Origin: Lamellibrachia columna
Taxonomy: Eukaryota > Annelida > Polychaeta > Sabellida > Siboglinidae
NCBI GenBank assembly: GCA_963662155.1
Contig: OY759262.1
Location: 67,659,203-67,723,202, forward strand
DNA: 64,000 bases
Direction: 5' to 3'
Under the pieces are notes generated by a model, which was not told the origin of the DNA, searched no databases, and saw only the letters and a program-made list of their open reading frames with translations. The position numbers and the translations under genes are program-made. Below, piece after piece: positions 1 to 12,580 of the stretch. The first letter of the stretch is position 1, and the number at the start of each line of letters is the position of its first letter.

Positions 1-125
1 CGGAATGAGAACCTGGATATGTCGCATCGTCACATCTAAAGTAGGTGCAAAAACGATTATAACACAAACAACACGGGAAACATTCAAACTCAATATAAAC
101 AAGTAAATGTAGATTTAAAGGCACA

Positions 126-523
<398 letters not shown>

Positions 524-920
524 TTGGCAGCAGGAAAGAGAGAAGAAATATAGTAATGCGATTTAGTGGGGTTGGGGGATGTAGAAAGAGGGGACATCTA
601 AATAGACCACAGCACTTTTTAAAGACCCTGGTTCCAGAGTTTGTTGATAAAATACGGGAAACCAGAGACCAGTACGTTCACGCATGATATTCCATGTATT
701 ATCTAGGCTATCCGCCAGATGGCGCCACTTAAACAAATCGAAACACGTTGCTATTTTGGGCTGGGGTTGGCTGCATTGAAGCGTCAGTCAGCGGCCTGGT
801 TTGGACAACTTCATTACTAAAATAAACCACGCAAAAAATTGCTGAAAAGACGTATCAATAGATGGATGCGTAAACCGTTTGTGATGAAAGATCCCGGGTA
901 ATAAAATACTTAATGTGTGT
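524..920. other. Non-coding stretch, nothing recognised
   Basis: Unique-looking sequence between the microsatellite and the first LINE-A copy. No open frame of note, no RNA gene and no repeat structure seen. Confidence 0.5.
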
Positions 921-2112
921 ATTTCAGAAAGCTTTCGATAAAGTGTCACATCAAAGATTATTACTTAAGCTAAAAGCCCTTGGCATAGGTAATGATGTAA
1001 TCAACTGGATAGAAAATTGGCTTACACACAGAAAACACAGAGTAATAGTGGATGGTGAGATTTCAAACTGGAAATCTGTTTTGAATGGGGTACCACAGAG
1101 ATCAGTATTAGGCCCTATACTGGTTTTAATATATACATAAATGATTTGGAAGAGGACATATCTAGCAAAGTACTCAAATTTGCAGATGACACAAAAGTAT
1201 TCAGAAAGGTTACTAATGTTACAGATAAATACAGTTTACAGGATGATATAGATAATTTAGTTAAATTATCATAAAAGTGGCAAATATTATTCAATTTTGG
1301 AAAGTGTAAATGTATACATATAGGACATGGAAACATGGACGAAGAATATAAAATGGGGGATGCTGTACTAGGTAGAACCACGCAAGAAAGGACATAGGAG
1401 TAACATTTAGTGCTGAGATGAAAGTATCAGAGCAATGTGGGATTGCTGCTTCGAAAGGAAATCAAATTCTAGGGCTAATTAGGAGAACTATCATGTATAA
1501 GAAGAAACAGCTAATTGTACCCCTGTACAAAGCAATAGTTATACCGCATTTGGAATATTGTATTCATGCATGGAGGCTATATCGTAAAAAGGACATAGAC
1601 AAGTTAGAAAGAATACAACGAAGTTCAACTCAAATGATTCCAGAATTGAGAGACCTTAGTTACAAAAGTCGCTTATTACAATGTGGTTTGACAACCCTAG
1701 AGACCAGGAGACTAAGAGGAGACCAAATAGAAGTGTTTGAAATAGTGAATGGTTATGAGGATGTTGGCAGGAATATGTTCTTCAAACTTAAAGATTGCAG
1801 TAGAACCTGAGGACACCAAACAGCATTAGTTAAGGAGCAGTGTAGGTGGGACATGAGAAAATACTCTTTCTCACAAAGGGTGAAAAATGAATGGAACAAA
1901 CTACCAAATGATTGTGTTAATGCTAGTAGTGTGAATATGTTTAAAAATAGAATTGACAGATATTTGATAAGGGCAGGCTACACATAGATGAGAAAATTGT
2001 TGGACTCTCGATAAACCAATGGCTTCCATGTCCATTTGCCATCTGGAACTTATTGTTTGGGATGGCAAACTTGTTAAATCTTGTCTTACTTAAACATATT
2101 CAATAATAAACA
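921..2112 (+). pseudogene. LINE-A copy 1: 5'-truncated CR1-like reverse transcriptase
   Basis: C-terminal half of a non-LTR retrotransposon ORF2. It opens inside the RT domain at FQKAFDKVSHQRLLLKLKAL. It then shows the QG-type motif (GVPQ, with the following G changed to R), the catalytic FADDTKVF at about 1180-1205, and the conserved CR1-type tail (RRLRGDQIEVFEIVNGYED, then NEWNKLPNDCVNASSVNMFK) up to the stop near 1987. The frame is broken by stops near 1140 and 1273, a frameshift near 1385 and a stop near 1808. It ends in a short 3' UTR containing CTTGTTAAATCTTG, the family's 3' signature. It lacks ORF1, the endonuclease and the first third of RT, so it is dead. The family is CR1-like, judged from copy 5, which keeps an esterase ORF1. 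Confidence 0.9.
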
Positions 2113-4620
2113 TGATTATGTCGTGCAATTGTCATCACAAACATTGAATCAAACTATATATGTCAGACCTTATTTTCTCGGATATAGTAAAACCATGGCA
2201 ATTCATTCGCTTAGTTAATGCAGCAACTGGGACAAAGTGAAATAAAAAAAATACTCCCAAGGTATCTCAATGCAACTTATATACCATATAAGTTAAACTT
2301 ATCTGATACGTAGCCTTAATGGAGTTTTAGCGATAGGTTTGAAACAATTAACTTGCCCAAAATGCTCTAGTGTTTCCTTGTGTGGCAGGAAGTGGGACGT
2401 GGGTCCTCAAAAATGGTGGTAGGTTGGCCTCAACATTGGTGGGAGGTTGGATTGGTGGGAGATGTTACTCTCAAAACTGGTGAGAGGTTGCCCCTCCCCA
2501 AACAGGTGGCACTTAGGTTGAGACCCCTCCCATTATCGTTCTTAAAAGTACGAACGGTAGTAAAATTATTGGTGTTCTCCCTGTCCTGCTAATAAATATA
2601 ACTTAGATATCTAGCTTACATCGCATATAAAACTACAACATGACGTCTTTGAAATAACGTCTGGAAATTGATAAGTATTCACGTATTCACTGATGGATAC
2701 CATTGTATCTGTGTTTAAGTATGAGTATCTCGGCGCGAAGCTTATGGAGCGCAGGTGACCGACAAATCCAGCTGACGTGATTGCCTATTAGTTACGAAGC
2801 TAGAAACAGGTAGAGGGAACAAACTGCTGAAACTGTCTAATGCGTTACGCAATGATACCCACCATTGTATGGAGTGACCGAAGTAGGAGCGGTCAGATGA
2901 ATGCACGTGTTTTCCAGACCCACCGTGACACTGTAATTGAACGACCGCCACATTACTAACTTGTTGAACAGAAATAGCCGCACCTCGTGTTAGCATTAGT
3001 TAGTACTAGACATACTTAACACATTAACCAAGGTTACAAATAACTTTCAATTTAAATTCTCAAATCAACAATCATCTATGATAAAACATAACAATATAAC
3101 ATAAAAAAATTGTTCATGCAGATTGTATACTAAGTATTTATTGAAGTATTTAAGTTTCACGGTATGACACAGCCTAGGCATACGCGAACGACATTGAATT
3201 CAACGGGCGAGTTTCTTGCGAGACACTGCCACGCCCGTAGTTGAAGGGCCCAGTTGGAAATTCAAACATGTAATCTAAACTACAGTTTTACCGAGTCTAC
3301 TTCATTAAATGGCAAATATATATATATATGTGTGTGTGTAAATGTGACAAAACTAACTCACCAGTGTGTAGAAACGTGAAGCTGATCCGCGAGAATGCCA
3401 ACATGTCTAACGTAGAGTATCACCGTTTGCACACGTCTCCGGTCCAGGACAAACTGCGCTGGTCATTCACTAAACCCGTCCAGCCAGTTAATATGGGAGT
3501 GCCTCTGCTATCCTAGTGGCCTCTAGTGAGTGAATCAAGGTACTAACCATGCGATATCATAGTGCACAAATTAGGGTTACGTTCCCCCACTTTAAAGTTT
3601 AGACATCCGCTGCTAAAATACATATGACAGTGGATTACTTAGGGGTATTGGGCCATATGACCCCTCTGGCTGAAATCTGAATTTTTTCCGGGTGTAACCT
3701 GTTGCGCCGCCTCATAGAAGTAAGTTAAATTAATGAGTTACTATGATTGACTTGTCGAGATCCTAGATGGGCTATTTGTGTAGGGCCAGGTTAATCAGTT
3801 TGAACAGTGTTGCTAGGTACATGCAGTACCGGCGTCGTGCTTACAAATATTGACACCAGCTGTCTCTGTGTTTCTCTCTCCCCCCCCCCCTCCCCCCCGA
3901 CGCTTACCTGCTGGATGTATGTACTCACGGCGACAACATTTCCTTATAAGCAGCTCAGCGCCTCTGGAACATAACAGCTTCGAGATGCAGCTTCAGACTT
4001 TTCTTTTAAAAACTGGATATGTTCTCTTTAAATGTGTGTGCATGTTATGCTGGAAATGTATTGATGCCATTTTTGCAATTTACTTTAAACTTATTTAACT
4101 TTATTACTATTCACGTTTCATTTATTTGAATTAGTGATGTAAATTGGTGTATCTGCGCATGCGCGTATGTTGAAGCATGTAAATATCATATCATGTCATA
4201 TCATAACATATCATAATTAGCTGCACCAACGTGTGTTCATGGGGAAAATTAATATAACATAAATTTCCGCTTTTGCGGGTGTAGATAGGGAGGAAAATAT
4301 GTTATGGCCGGAAGTGGAAATTCATCCATTATTTCCCTTGGTTGACATTCCCTGTTATAACTCATTGCTATTATATACAGTACCTATTATTGTAGCTACA
4401 ATATATTGATGTTATTAATAAACTGATGTCAACTACCGGCTCATGGGCGAAGAGAACATCAGAAAATACCGTGGACGCGAAGTAACTTATTTTGTAACAT
4501 AACTGTTTTGGAAGTGGCTAAAGAGAAAGGTTCTATAGGGGTAGATTGTGTATCGTATGCAGCCTTACAGAAAAAGAACGGTGCTGTTTGGAAACAAGGT
4601 TAGTTTTCACGGAGAAGAAT
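2113..4620. other. Non-coding region with low-complexity patches
   Basis: No supportable gene. It holds a GGTGGGAGGTTG-type degenerate repeat (2,400-2,500), a short TA/TG microsatellite (3,317-3,342) and a C-rich tract (3,880-3,900). Near 3,647-3,690 lies GGGCCATATGACCCCTCTGG, which resembles GGCCATGACCCCTCTTGG near 18,518. This is probably the end of a shared short repeat. Confidence 0.5.
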
Positions 4621-4624
4621 ACAT

Positions 4625-4720
4625 GATTGGAGCAACGTATCTACTAACTGTTTAAATGCTAGCACTCTGAATATGTTTAAAACAACACTGGTTTGCAAGC
4701 CTGACAATAGCTGTTGTAAT
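4625..4720 (+). pseudogene. LINE-A 3'-end fragment, strongly decayed
   Basis: The translation contains LNASTLNMFKTT, aligning with the family's VNASSVNMFKNR near the ORF2 C-terminus. Only about 90 bp are recognisable, and the divergence suggests an old insertion. Confidence 0.45.
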
Positions 4721-5820
4721 TCACTATGATTTGTGTTTAAGGCATAATGGGGGAGTCAATAAGAATTACTGGGAACAAACGGCAGTACTGGTCGCAACCT
4801 TCGAGGGATATCGAGAGTCCAACATTTGTATACATTCAGTGCGGTATTATTCTTCCCTGGAATGTACATCAGGTGGATGACACATCAGTTAGATGATACA
4901 TCAGGTGGATGACACATCAGGGGTTTGTAAAGGGCAAGGAGAAGAACCTAGAATATTAAATGACCCTCTTCGATTAAAATTCAAACGTATGTGGTGAAGC
5001 GTCTGAGGTGTACTGAGTTCTACCGTGGGTCGCCACAACGTATGGAATTTAGAACACGGAACAAACCGTATACGCGTGCAACAGTTCATTCATCCATGTC
5101 CGAATTCATCTATCCGAGTGGTGGCAGTAATTTACAAAGCTAAGCTACAAAACTAAGCTATGTGTGATCATTAACTCTGAATCAAGATACTGACATTTCA
5201 CAAAGCACTGACAGGATACAATACTAGCAAAACCATGGCAACTGTCGTTACAGTTGGTGGCCTTATACGTAACAACCGTTATTAGGATTGGCTCGTAGTG
5301 AATGTGAAGTCCCGACTGTTCGTGTTTATTTTTCTTTCGAAGTACAGTGTCTGATCATCCTTTTGATATCTTTGTAATTCAAATAATTGTAATGGGATTT
5401 GATTAAATAAAAAAATATATATCTTCTGTCTTGCCCCTCGTTGGAACAATTCTTTCGGACGCCCCTGACTGATCACTAATACGTAAAATGACACGTATGT
5501 TGTCTATGAAACGCTGAGTGTTACATATAGCAAATTCTTCGTTTGGCTCCAGACTGATACTGTTGATATGATGCTTGTAGACGTCTTTGAATAGGCGACT
5601 GGACATTTTGAATGGCTTGGGATCAAACGATTATTTTTTCTTTGAAGTAGGTGAAAGGATTTAGTTATTGTGTATTGTGTGTGGTTGCTCAACAAAATAA
5701 CTCAAAGGTTAATAAACTATACTGCAAGGACACATTCGAAACGTGTATAAGCCACTCAACAAAGGCGGGTCCTTGAAACTTGTATTGATAACAATGGGGT
5801 GTTACATTCTGAGCAACAGC
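4721..5820. other. Non-coding, nothing recognised
   Basis: Contains a short direct repeat of ATGACACATCAG/GATGATACATCAGG at 4,872-4,922. The overlapping short frames on the minus strand have no recognisable motifs and look like chance. Confidence 0.45.
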
Positions 5821-5821
5821 T

Positions 5822-6056
5822 CGGAGTATTATACACCTCAAGGCATTGAATGAATGGAACAAATTGTCTACGGATTGTATAACTGCTAGAAGCGTGAATA
5901 TGTTTAAAAACAAGATTAATCCATATCTCACGAGGGCGTGTTACACGTAGATGAACATTGTTGGACTCTCGATAAGTCACTCTCTTCCCTGTCTACTTGC
6001 CATGTGGGCCTTTGACTTCGATGGCAAATCTTGTTAAGTCTTGTTAAACATCTAGA
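5822..6056 (+). pseudogene. LINE-A 3' tail
   Basis: Encodes ALNEWNKLSTDCITARSVNM followed by FKNKINPYLTRACYT and a stop, which is the ORF2 C-terminus of LINE-A. The 3' UTR follows (GTTGGACTCTCGATAAG, then CTTGTTAAGTCTTGTTAAAC). It lies tail to tail against the antisense ORF1 fragment that follows, so the two are separate insertions or a rearrangement. Confidence 0.8.
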
Positions 6057-6119
6057 TAACCCTAAACATATTTTACAAGATTTAACCAGATTTTCAACTA
6101 TCTACTGCTGCTGAGAGTT

Positions 6120-6975
6120 CATCCTCAACTAATGCACCCTATCCACTTAGATAAAATCCGTCTCTCATGTACATATCAGTCCTCCCAACGAAACTTCCCC
6201 ACAAATCCAACTTCCGCTTCCCTACACAGCTTCTGTACTAGCATGTTAATTACCATCCCCGGCAGTTTCGATATATCAGACCCCTCATTCCCATTAATGA
6301 TATAATCCCTGAGAGAATTATCTGCTGAACACACTTCTGGGTTAGTATTATGAGTTATTGCCTGTATGGCAGTTGTACCCTCCCTCTCTACGTTATTTCT
6401 TCCTACGTGTGCTAAAACATATCCACCCTTTCACGAACCTATAATGTTTTCTACCCTCTCAAGGCAAGGCAAGCAAACCACCACGTCATCTCCCTTGTTT
6501 AAGTCTCTGTCGGGTTTCCTAACTATCGATTCCCGAACAAACATTCTCGCTCTCTCCCTCACCACCTCTATCACTACCTCAGAATAGCTCTTCCGTTCCG
6601 TTCCACTGCAGCCTTGTCACCTGGCAGACTGTTATCAATCTCCCTCTCACCCATCAACGTGTCACGTTTCCTTTCCTTCTCCTGGCTAACTTGAGCTCCC
6701 GTCGCCTTCCTTCCTGACACCTTCCTCCCATCTCCCTCACTCCCATCACCCTCACTCTCGTCTCCTGTCTACGTCGTTCCTGTCTCCTTCTCTCCAGTTG
6801 TCTTACTTTCCATTTCTTTCCTTCCAGTCCCCATACGTTCTGTCTCTCTTCGACCTGTCACTCTACCTCCTCTAAGCCTCCTCCCGGGCTGAGGTGATAT
6901 CTCCCTAGCATCTCTCTCATCGTCTCCCCCCACCTTATCATCTACTGCCCCCACTGGAACCACTGGCACAACCCG
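6120..6975 (-). pseudogene. LINE ORF1 relic: esterase-like domain with basic N-terminal linker
   Basis: Read on the minus strand from about 6,975. A charged Gly/Arg/Glu linker comes first. An SGNH/GDSL-type esterase domain follows, with FVRESIVRK where copy 5 has FMGDSIIRK, then GDDVVVCLPCLERVENI, GYVLAHVGRNNVEREGTTAI and MRDGFYLSG. These match the ORF1 esterase of the LINE-A copy at 42.4-43.2 kb block by block (MGDSIIRK, VHVGTNNAEKEG, MRDGLHLTG). The nucleophile block reads GES or RES rather than GDS, and stops fall at GS*KGG and SG*GA, so it is non-functional. ORF1 esterase domains are established for CR1-group LINEs. Confidence 0.8.
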
Positions 6976-7754
6976 CTGTCACGATTTTTACTAGTATGAA
7001 CGATAACATTCTTTAGTCCAGGGGTAATAATGAAAAACAGCGGATGAGCTGATGTGACTTACTTTACTTTCGTGTTCAGATTATGTATATAATAACCAAT
7101 ACTATGGCAAATATGTATCATTGATATGAGATTAGAACACACATTTATATATATATATATAATTTGTGCATTTATTACGTAAATTGTACAACAAGATAAG
7201 TTTAGTGTTCAAAACATCAACAGTTATACAGTATAAAAAGTATACCACTTAGTATATTAATGATCCCTGACATCATGACATAATGGCAATGTTCAGTTAA
7301 AATCGAGACTAGTTATAATTACCAAGTTAAAATGACAATGTTCAGTCTTACCAGAAATAGAGTTCAACGATTTTGAAAGTTCTATCCTTGGATGTGGGTT
7401 AAACTAAAAGCTAACTTCGACTCCTTCCCTGGGTCGTCACAGGGATAATTCTAAAACTTTGTACACATAACACTTGACGATCGTTGGGTAAACGGATTTT
7501 ATTCACGGACGAACACTTTTACGATGACGGACGAAACAAGACGATCCAGTCGAATCAGTTGAAACGCTTCGACTGTGAAGATCGATGTACGCTTCAATGA
7601 AGTTGTTTGTCGACGCATGTCACGCGATCACCAGGATGAACGTCTCGACGATGGGAATCAACGTAAGTCGCACAGTTGTGTAGACGTAATCGCCTCAATG
7701 TAGATCTTTTATTCGAATTAATGATCATCTTGTCGCTTTTGTGAATTTCAATTT
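6976..7754. other. Non-coding, nothing recognised
   Basis: AT-rich sequence with a short TATATA run at 7,148-7,162. No open frame or RNA gene supported. Confidence 0.45.
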
Positions 7755-8000
7755 TAACTTATCGAATAAATTATACAACTAGAATCATTACAAGGATTAT
7801 TTCATATTTTCTTCACTAACAATTAATATCAGAACATTTCAACTTAACAATAAGGGCTTTATTCGCGCAATAATGTTCTACATAGTTGCCAAAAGTTCAG
7901 CTTAAAAATACAGTTGTTACAAAATACACGTCATCACACACTTAAACCAAAACTACGAATAACGCTTAAGTTCGTTCCCATCACTAAAACCAAATCTGGA
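7755..8000. repeat. Repeat X, uninterrupted copy
   Basis: About 245 bp. Its left half (ATTATACAACTAGAATCATT to ATAAGGGCTTTATTCG) recurs at 39,645-39,755 and 50,795-50,900. Its right half (GCCAAAAGTTCAGCTTA to CCAAATCTGGATGATT) recurs at 61,176-61,291. In the downstream copies a LINE-A sits between the halves, so this copy shows the unoccupied arrangement. It adjoins the LINE-B endonuclease fragment and may be part of that element or an independent short repeat. Confidence 0.7.
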
Positions 8001-8005
8001 TGATT

Positions 8006-8563
8006 ACACAACACATCTCTCGACCCAGTGAGAAGCGCGGTGGAGGTGTGGCCGTACTCTATCAATGCGGATTGACCATTAAGACCTTTTATTCTACACG
8101 GAATGGCATGTTCACACATTTCGAACATGTGGACAGTATGGTCGTTTCCACTGATGTGAATGTGAGATTGTGCATCTTGTACTGCCCGCCTCCTTCTAAG
8201 CGAAACTGTTTTAAGAACAGTGTGTTTTTCGACGAGTGGAGTTTGTACTTGGACCGACTTGCTGTTATAACTAACGATGTAATCATAACAGGTGACCTCA
8301 ACTTCTACCTCGACAACGTTAACGATGCAGATGCGGTGCGCTTCAATGGCACGTTGGAAGCTCATGGATTGGTACAACACGTGGTGGGACCCACACACAA
8401 GAAGGGCCATACTTTGGATGTTGTCATCACACGGGACATTAGTTCCTTGTTGATTGGGATGCCAACAGTTTCTGAGCCATGTCTTGGAGACACAAAGGGT
8501 AACCCTTCCGGCGACCATTTGGCTCTGTGTTTTAGAATTAACTTAACGAAGCCAGACAGCATA
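8006..8563 (+). pseudogene. LINE-B endonuclease domain fragment
   Basis: Part of an AP-like endonuclease/exonuclease/phosphatase domain of a LINE ORF2. Visible blocks are RPSEKRGGGVAVLYQ, VRLCILYCPP, VIITGDLNFYLDN (the GDLN catalytic/metal block) and VGPTHKKGHTLDVVITRD, then the SGDH-type block in NPSGDHLALCF. The reading frame is open from about 8,000 to the junction at 8,563. There the LINE-A reverse transcriptase starts in the same frame, making an accidental 240-codon fusion. The RT core of LINE-B is missing; its C-terminus resumes after the LINE-A copy. Confidence 0.85.
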
Positions 8564-9716
8564 TATTTTCAGAAGGTTTTCGATAAAGTGCCACATCAAA
8601 GACTGTTCCTTAAACTAAAAGCCCATGGCATAGGTATTCATGTAACCAACTGGATAGAAAAGTGGCTTACACACAGAAAGCACAGAGTAATACTTAAGTT
8701 TCAAACTGGAAATCTGTTTTGAGTGGGGTACCACAGGGATCAGTATTAGGCCCTATACTGTTTTTAATATATATAAATGATTTGGAAGATGACATATCTA
8801 GCAAAGTACTCAAATTTGCAGATGGCACAAAAGTATTCAGAAAGGTTTCTAATGATACAGATAAACAAAGTTTACAGGATGATCTAGATAAATTAGTTAA
8901 ATGATCAGAAAAATGGCAAATGATATTCAATTTTGGGAAGTGTAAATGTATACACATAGGACATGGAAACATGGACAAAGAATATAAAATAGGAGGTGCT
9001 GTACTAGGTATAACCACACAACAACAGGACTTAGGAGTAACCTTTAGTGCTGACATGAACGTTTCAGAGCAATGTGGTATTGCTGCTTCGAAAGGAAATC
9101 AAATTCTAGGGCTAATTAGGAGAAATGTCATGTATAAGGAAAAACAGCTAATTGTACCCCTGTACAAATCAATAGTTATACCGCATTTGGAATATTGTAT
9201 TCATGCATGGAGGCTATATCGTAAAAAGGACATAGACAAGTTAAAAAGAATACAACGAAGTGCAACTAAAATTATTCCAGAATTGAGAGACCTTACTTAC
9301 GAAAGTCGCTTATTACAATGTGGTTTGACAAAACTAGAGAACAGGAGACTAAGAGGAGACCAAATAGAAGTGTTTAAAATAGTGAATGGTTATGAGGATG
9401 TTGACAGGAATATGTTCTTCAAACTTAAAGAAGGCAGTATAACCAGAGGACATAAAGCAGCATTAGTTAAGGAGCAGTGTAGGTTGGACATGAGAAAGTA
9501 CTCTTTCTCACAGAGTGTGGTAAATGATTGAAACAAACTGCCAAATGATTGTGTTAATGTGTGAACATTTAAAAAAATAGAATTGACAGATATTTGATAA
9601 GGGCGGGCTACACATAAATGAGAAAATTGTTGGTCTCTCGATAAGCCAATGACTTCCTTGTCCACTTGCCACCAGGAACTTGTTGTTTAGGATGGAACCT
9701 TGTTAAACCTTGTTAG
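8564..9716 (+). pseudogene. LINE-A copy 3, inserted within LINE-B
   Basis: Starts at FQKVFDKVPHQRLFLKLKAH, virtually the same 5' breakpoint as copy 1. It runs through GVPQGSVLGPILFLIYINDL, a mutated catalytic box (FADGTKVF instead of FADD), the IHIGHGNMDKEYK block and the full C-terminal region to near 9,615. Stops and frameshifts fall near 8,700-8,720, 8,904 and 9,531. The 3' UTR ends with CCTTGTTAAACCTTGTTAGA. The (TA) run in the LIYIN codons is short here (TTAATATATATAAATGATT), i.e. unexpanded. Confidence 0.9.
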
Positions 9717-9744
9717 ACACACAAATATACTTGTACATCAAGCC

Positions 9745-10536
9745 TGATGAGAACTGGGCCAGTGAAAGGTCAGCCACTGAAGCCTGTGTGGCGGATGTTG
9801 GTGGGTGGATGAATAGAAACATGCTAACACTGACCCAAGAAAAAGCGAACTCATTGTGTTTTCGTCCAAACACCGAATTCGTCGAGTGAACGACTTGTCC
9901 CTCACGAGCGGAGGCAGACTATTACATACTATGCAATCCGTGATATATCTTGGAGATATTATTGACAGCAGCTTGACAATGCAGAAACAGGTGAATGCGA
10001 TCTCCAAGTCCTGTTTCTACCACATCCGAAATATTGGCAAAGTCAGGCAATACATCACAAATGACGCCTGTAAGATTCTAGTCCAGGCACTGGTAACAAC
10101 CCGTCTGGACTATGGAAACGCGCTACTGCAAGGTTTGCCTCAGGTGCTAATTGAACGATTGCAGCGTATACAGAATTACGCTGCTCGCCTAATCACCGGG
10201 TCACGCAAGAGTAAACACATAACGCCTGTGTTACGTGAGCTACTTTGGCTTCCAGTGAAATACCGGCTCCGCTTTAAGGTTAACACCTTCACGTATAAAG
10301 TGCTCAACGGATTGGCACCGGCATACACGAGTGACATTGTGCAGAAACATCAACCAACGCGTAGTTTAAGATCAACGGAGAAGTCACTTCTCGTCGTACC
10401 TGTGCTACGGACTGCAACTTATGGCGAACGTTGTTTCAGCCGACACGTGGCCATACTGTGGAACGACTTGCCTGAGAACATTAAACAACTGAACACTCTC
10501 AACTCTTTCAAGAGACACTTAAACACATCTTTTTAA
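9745..10536 (+). pseudogene. LINE-B ORF2 C-terminal region
   Basis: Resumes LINE-B after the LINE-A insert: VADVGGWMNRNMLTLTQEK, then a frameshift near 9,850, then a clean frame to the stop at 10,534-10,536. Blocks typical of L2/CR1 ORF2 tails are visible: VIYLGDIIDSSLTMQKQVNA, LVTTRLDYGNALLQGLP, LQRIQNYAARLITGSRK, LRELLWLPVKYRLRFK, LNGLAPAY and LWNDLPENIKQLNTLNSFKR. The thumb/tail region is well preserved but the catalytic RT palm is absent, so the element is dead. Confidence 0.88.
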
Positions 10537-10930
10537 ACTGGCATACGACTGACGTGATTGAGTCACGCTCTCGTTTTAATGACATTGCTATATACCAATT
10601 ACTTATTCGTACTGTTTTATTCATGTGTGTACTATAAGTGTAATATTTGTGTTTATTTATTTTTTATGTTTAGATCAGTTCATTTACACTATCTACTTTT
10701 TAAATAATCTATAATTTATAGTTTTATTTAATTGATGCAGTTTTATGTAAAGTATGTGTTTTATAGTCTTATTTAATTGATGCAGTTTTATGTAAAGTAT
10801 GTATTGTATAGTTTGATTATTTTTTGCAGTTTCATATAAAGCGCCAGAGAGCATTTTGTCTTAATTGGATTCGGGCGCTATATAAATTCCGATATAATAA
10901 TAAAAATAATGATAATAATAATAATAGTAT
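10537..10930 (+). repeat. LINE-B 3' UTR with L2-like tail
   Basis: AT-rich 3' UTR containing two tandem copies of a segment around TTTAATTGATGCAGTTTTAT (10,727-10,805). It ends with GGGCGCTATATAAATTCCGA followed by an AATAATAAT microsatellite. A GCGCTATATAAAT-type end followed by a short simple repeat is characteristic of L2-group LINE tails, which supports the clade assignment. Confidence 0.75.
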
Positions 10931-11563
10931 AGTTTTAAGTAAGATTTTTTGTCTAGTAAATATGTTGCACTATTACGCATAACTGAAACAGTTTTCGACA
11001 GCTCCAAATTTATCGTAATATTATAACACTTAGAAACTTACTTACACATACCATTTCAATATCATTGATTTTTACTTTAGTACTGGCTTTTTTAAAGTTA
11101 GTAAATAGCATAATATTAATTTCCAATACATTAAGTACCAATAAAAAATCTGCCGAAGTGTTTCGGGCAATACAAAATAATTAGGGGCATCACAGATTGT
11201 AATGAACCGTTTGTGCAACAACCTTCAGACTTTGGAAAGCAGAGTAGTCTCTATTCCTCGCATTATATTCATTGCATATAGCCATATATACAAGAGTTAG
11301 CACCAAATGGAGGAAATAAGTAACGGTTGCGTCAGATGTGTTGAGGGCTTAATGTCTTATGTGTAAATTGTCAAGTATTGAGGATTGTTAAAGAAGGTTA
11401 ACGTTTATTTGACTTTGCCTGACAGGGATAACAACAACAGTAAAACTATACTGGATTGTAATTGGTCTTTATTTGACATATTTAATACAGACAATTATAA
11501 TGTATGATAACAATTTATGGCAGGACGCCAATATCAAATGGATGCCCTAAATGCTATATGATA
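10931..11563. other. Non-coding, nothing recognised
   Basis: AT-rich sequence with no supportable frame or structure. Confidence 0.4.
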
Positions 11564-11567
11564 TTAT

Positions 11568-11676
<109 letters not shown>

Positions 11677-11792
11677 ATTTGACGACGTGCCATTGGGTGT
11701 ACTGCTCATGAAATGACTGATGTACGAGATAACAATATGTTAGCAATCACCAATGGACTTTTTTACATCCAAATATTGACACGTTGAGGCCA

Positions 11793-12580
11793 ATGGCACA
11801 GAATAGCATTTCGGATAGCTTTGACATAACGTTACAGCGCCGTGAAAACAAGCGTAATCGTTGCAATGATCGTCTTACATATCACCATGAACTATCTACT
11901 AATCGCTGTTCTCGTGAAATATGCAGAACTACGTGAAGACCGCACCGCTCTCTTCAAGATATCGCTCTCTCTGGCAGACGCAGTGGACTTACGCAGTGGA
12001 CTTACGGTTTTACCAATCGGTTCTTTATTCTGCTCAAGAGTTATATCAAGAGTGCAACATTTGACACAATACCTTCCCAAGATAAACATGGTATGCCTGT
12101 CGATATTCGGCTTCGCTTCGATGCAAAGCCAGGCTTGGGTGGCCTTCTCTAAGATAGTATCGGTATCGAAGCAGCTTAGGTACGAGCTCTCTAGAAATCG
12201 CTGCCACGGAATCATTGTCTCCACGTGGATCTTCGGCGCCGCTGTTGCTGCTTCAAGGTTACTTCTTAGCCCGTCGTGGAATACAGACGTTTGCTGGTTT
12301 ACATTCGAGGCACACAACAGAAGCGTTTCTGCGTTGGTGTTAGTGTTGTATCTAGTCTCGTTAGTTTGTCCGGAACTTGTTCTCACCTACGCGATTGTGC
12401 GAATAATGTTCCTCGTTGTCGTCCGAGCTCACATACAAGTCTCGGTGTAGGTGCAGTCGATCAGCGGAGGCGCCGACGATTCAAGAACGGTGAATCTTAA
12501 GGCGATTCGCTCTTCCAGAAACGTCCTCGTCATTTGCTTTGTAGCTCTGGATCTTTGTAGCTCTGGATCTTTGTAGCTCT
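11793..12580 (+). pseudogene. Rhodopsin-like GPCR relic (TM1-TM6)
   Basis: A decayed class A-like G protein-coupled receptor without introns. A likely original start is the ATG at 11,793 (MAQNSISDSFDITLQR). A frameshift near 11,838 then leads into the frame that runs from 11,842 to the TAG at 12,448-12,450. Hydrophobic segments follow as in a receptor: TM1 SVIVAMIVLHITMNYLLIAV, TM2 FKISLSLADAV to LTVLPIGS, TM3 near INMVCLSIFGFASMQSQAWV, TM4 HGIIVSTWIFGAAVAASRLL, TM5 SALVLVLYLVSLVCPELVLT. Beyond the TAG, in the same frame, a basic stretch is followed by a TM6-like segment, NVLVICFVALDLC (12,505-12,550), which runs into a 16-bp tandem repeat. TM7 is lost. A 13-bp tandem duplication (CAGTGGACTTACG) sits in TM2 at 11,979-12,004. 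No canonical DRY is visible after TM3. Ligand class unknown. Alternatively this is one exon of a very divergent receptor, but the stop and frameshift argue against it. Confidence 0.65.

Noticed and set aside
2380..2592. Trp/Gly-rich 70-codon frame
   Set aside because: Derives from a degenerate GGTGGGAGGTTGG repeat; no start context or homologous motif.
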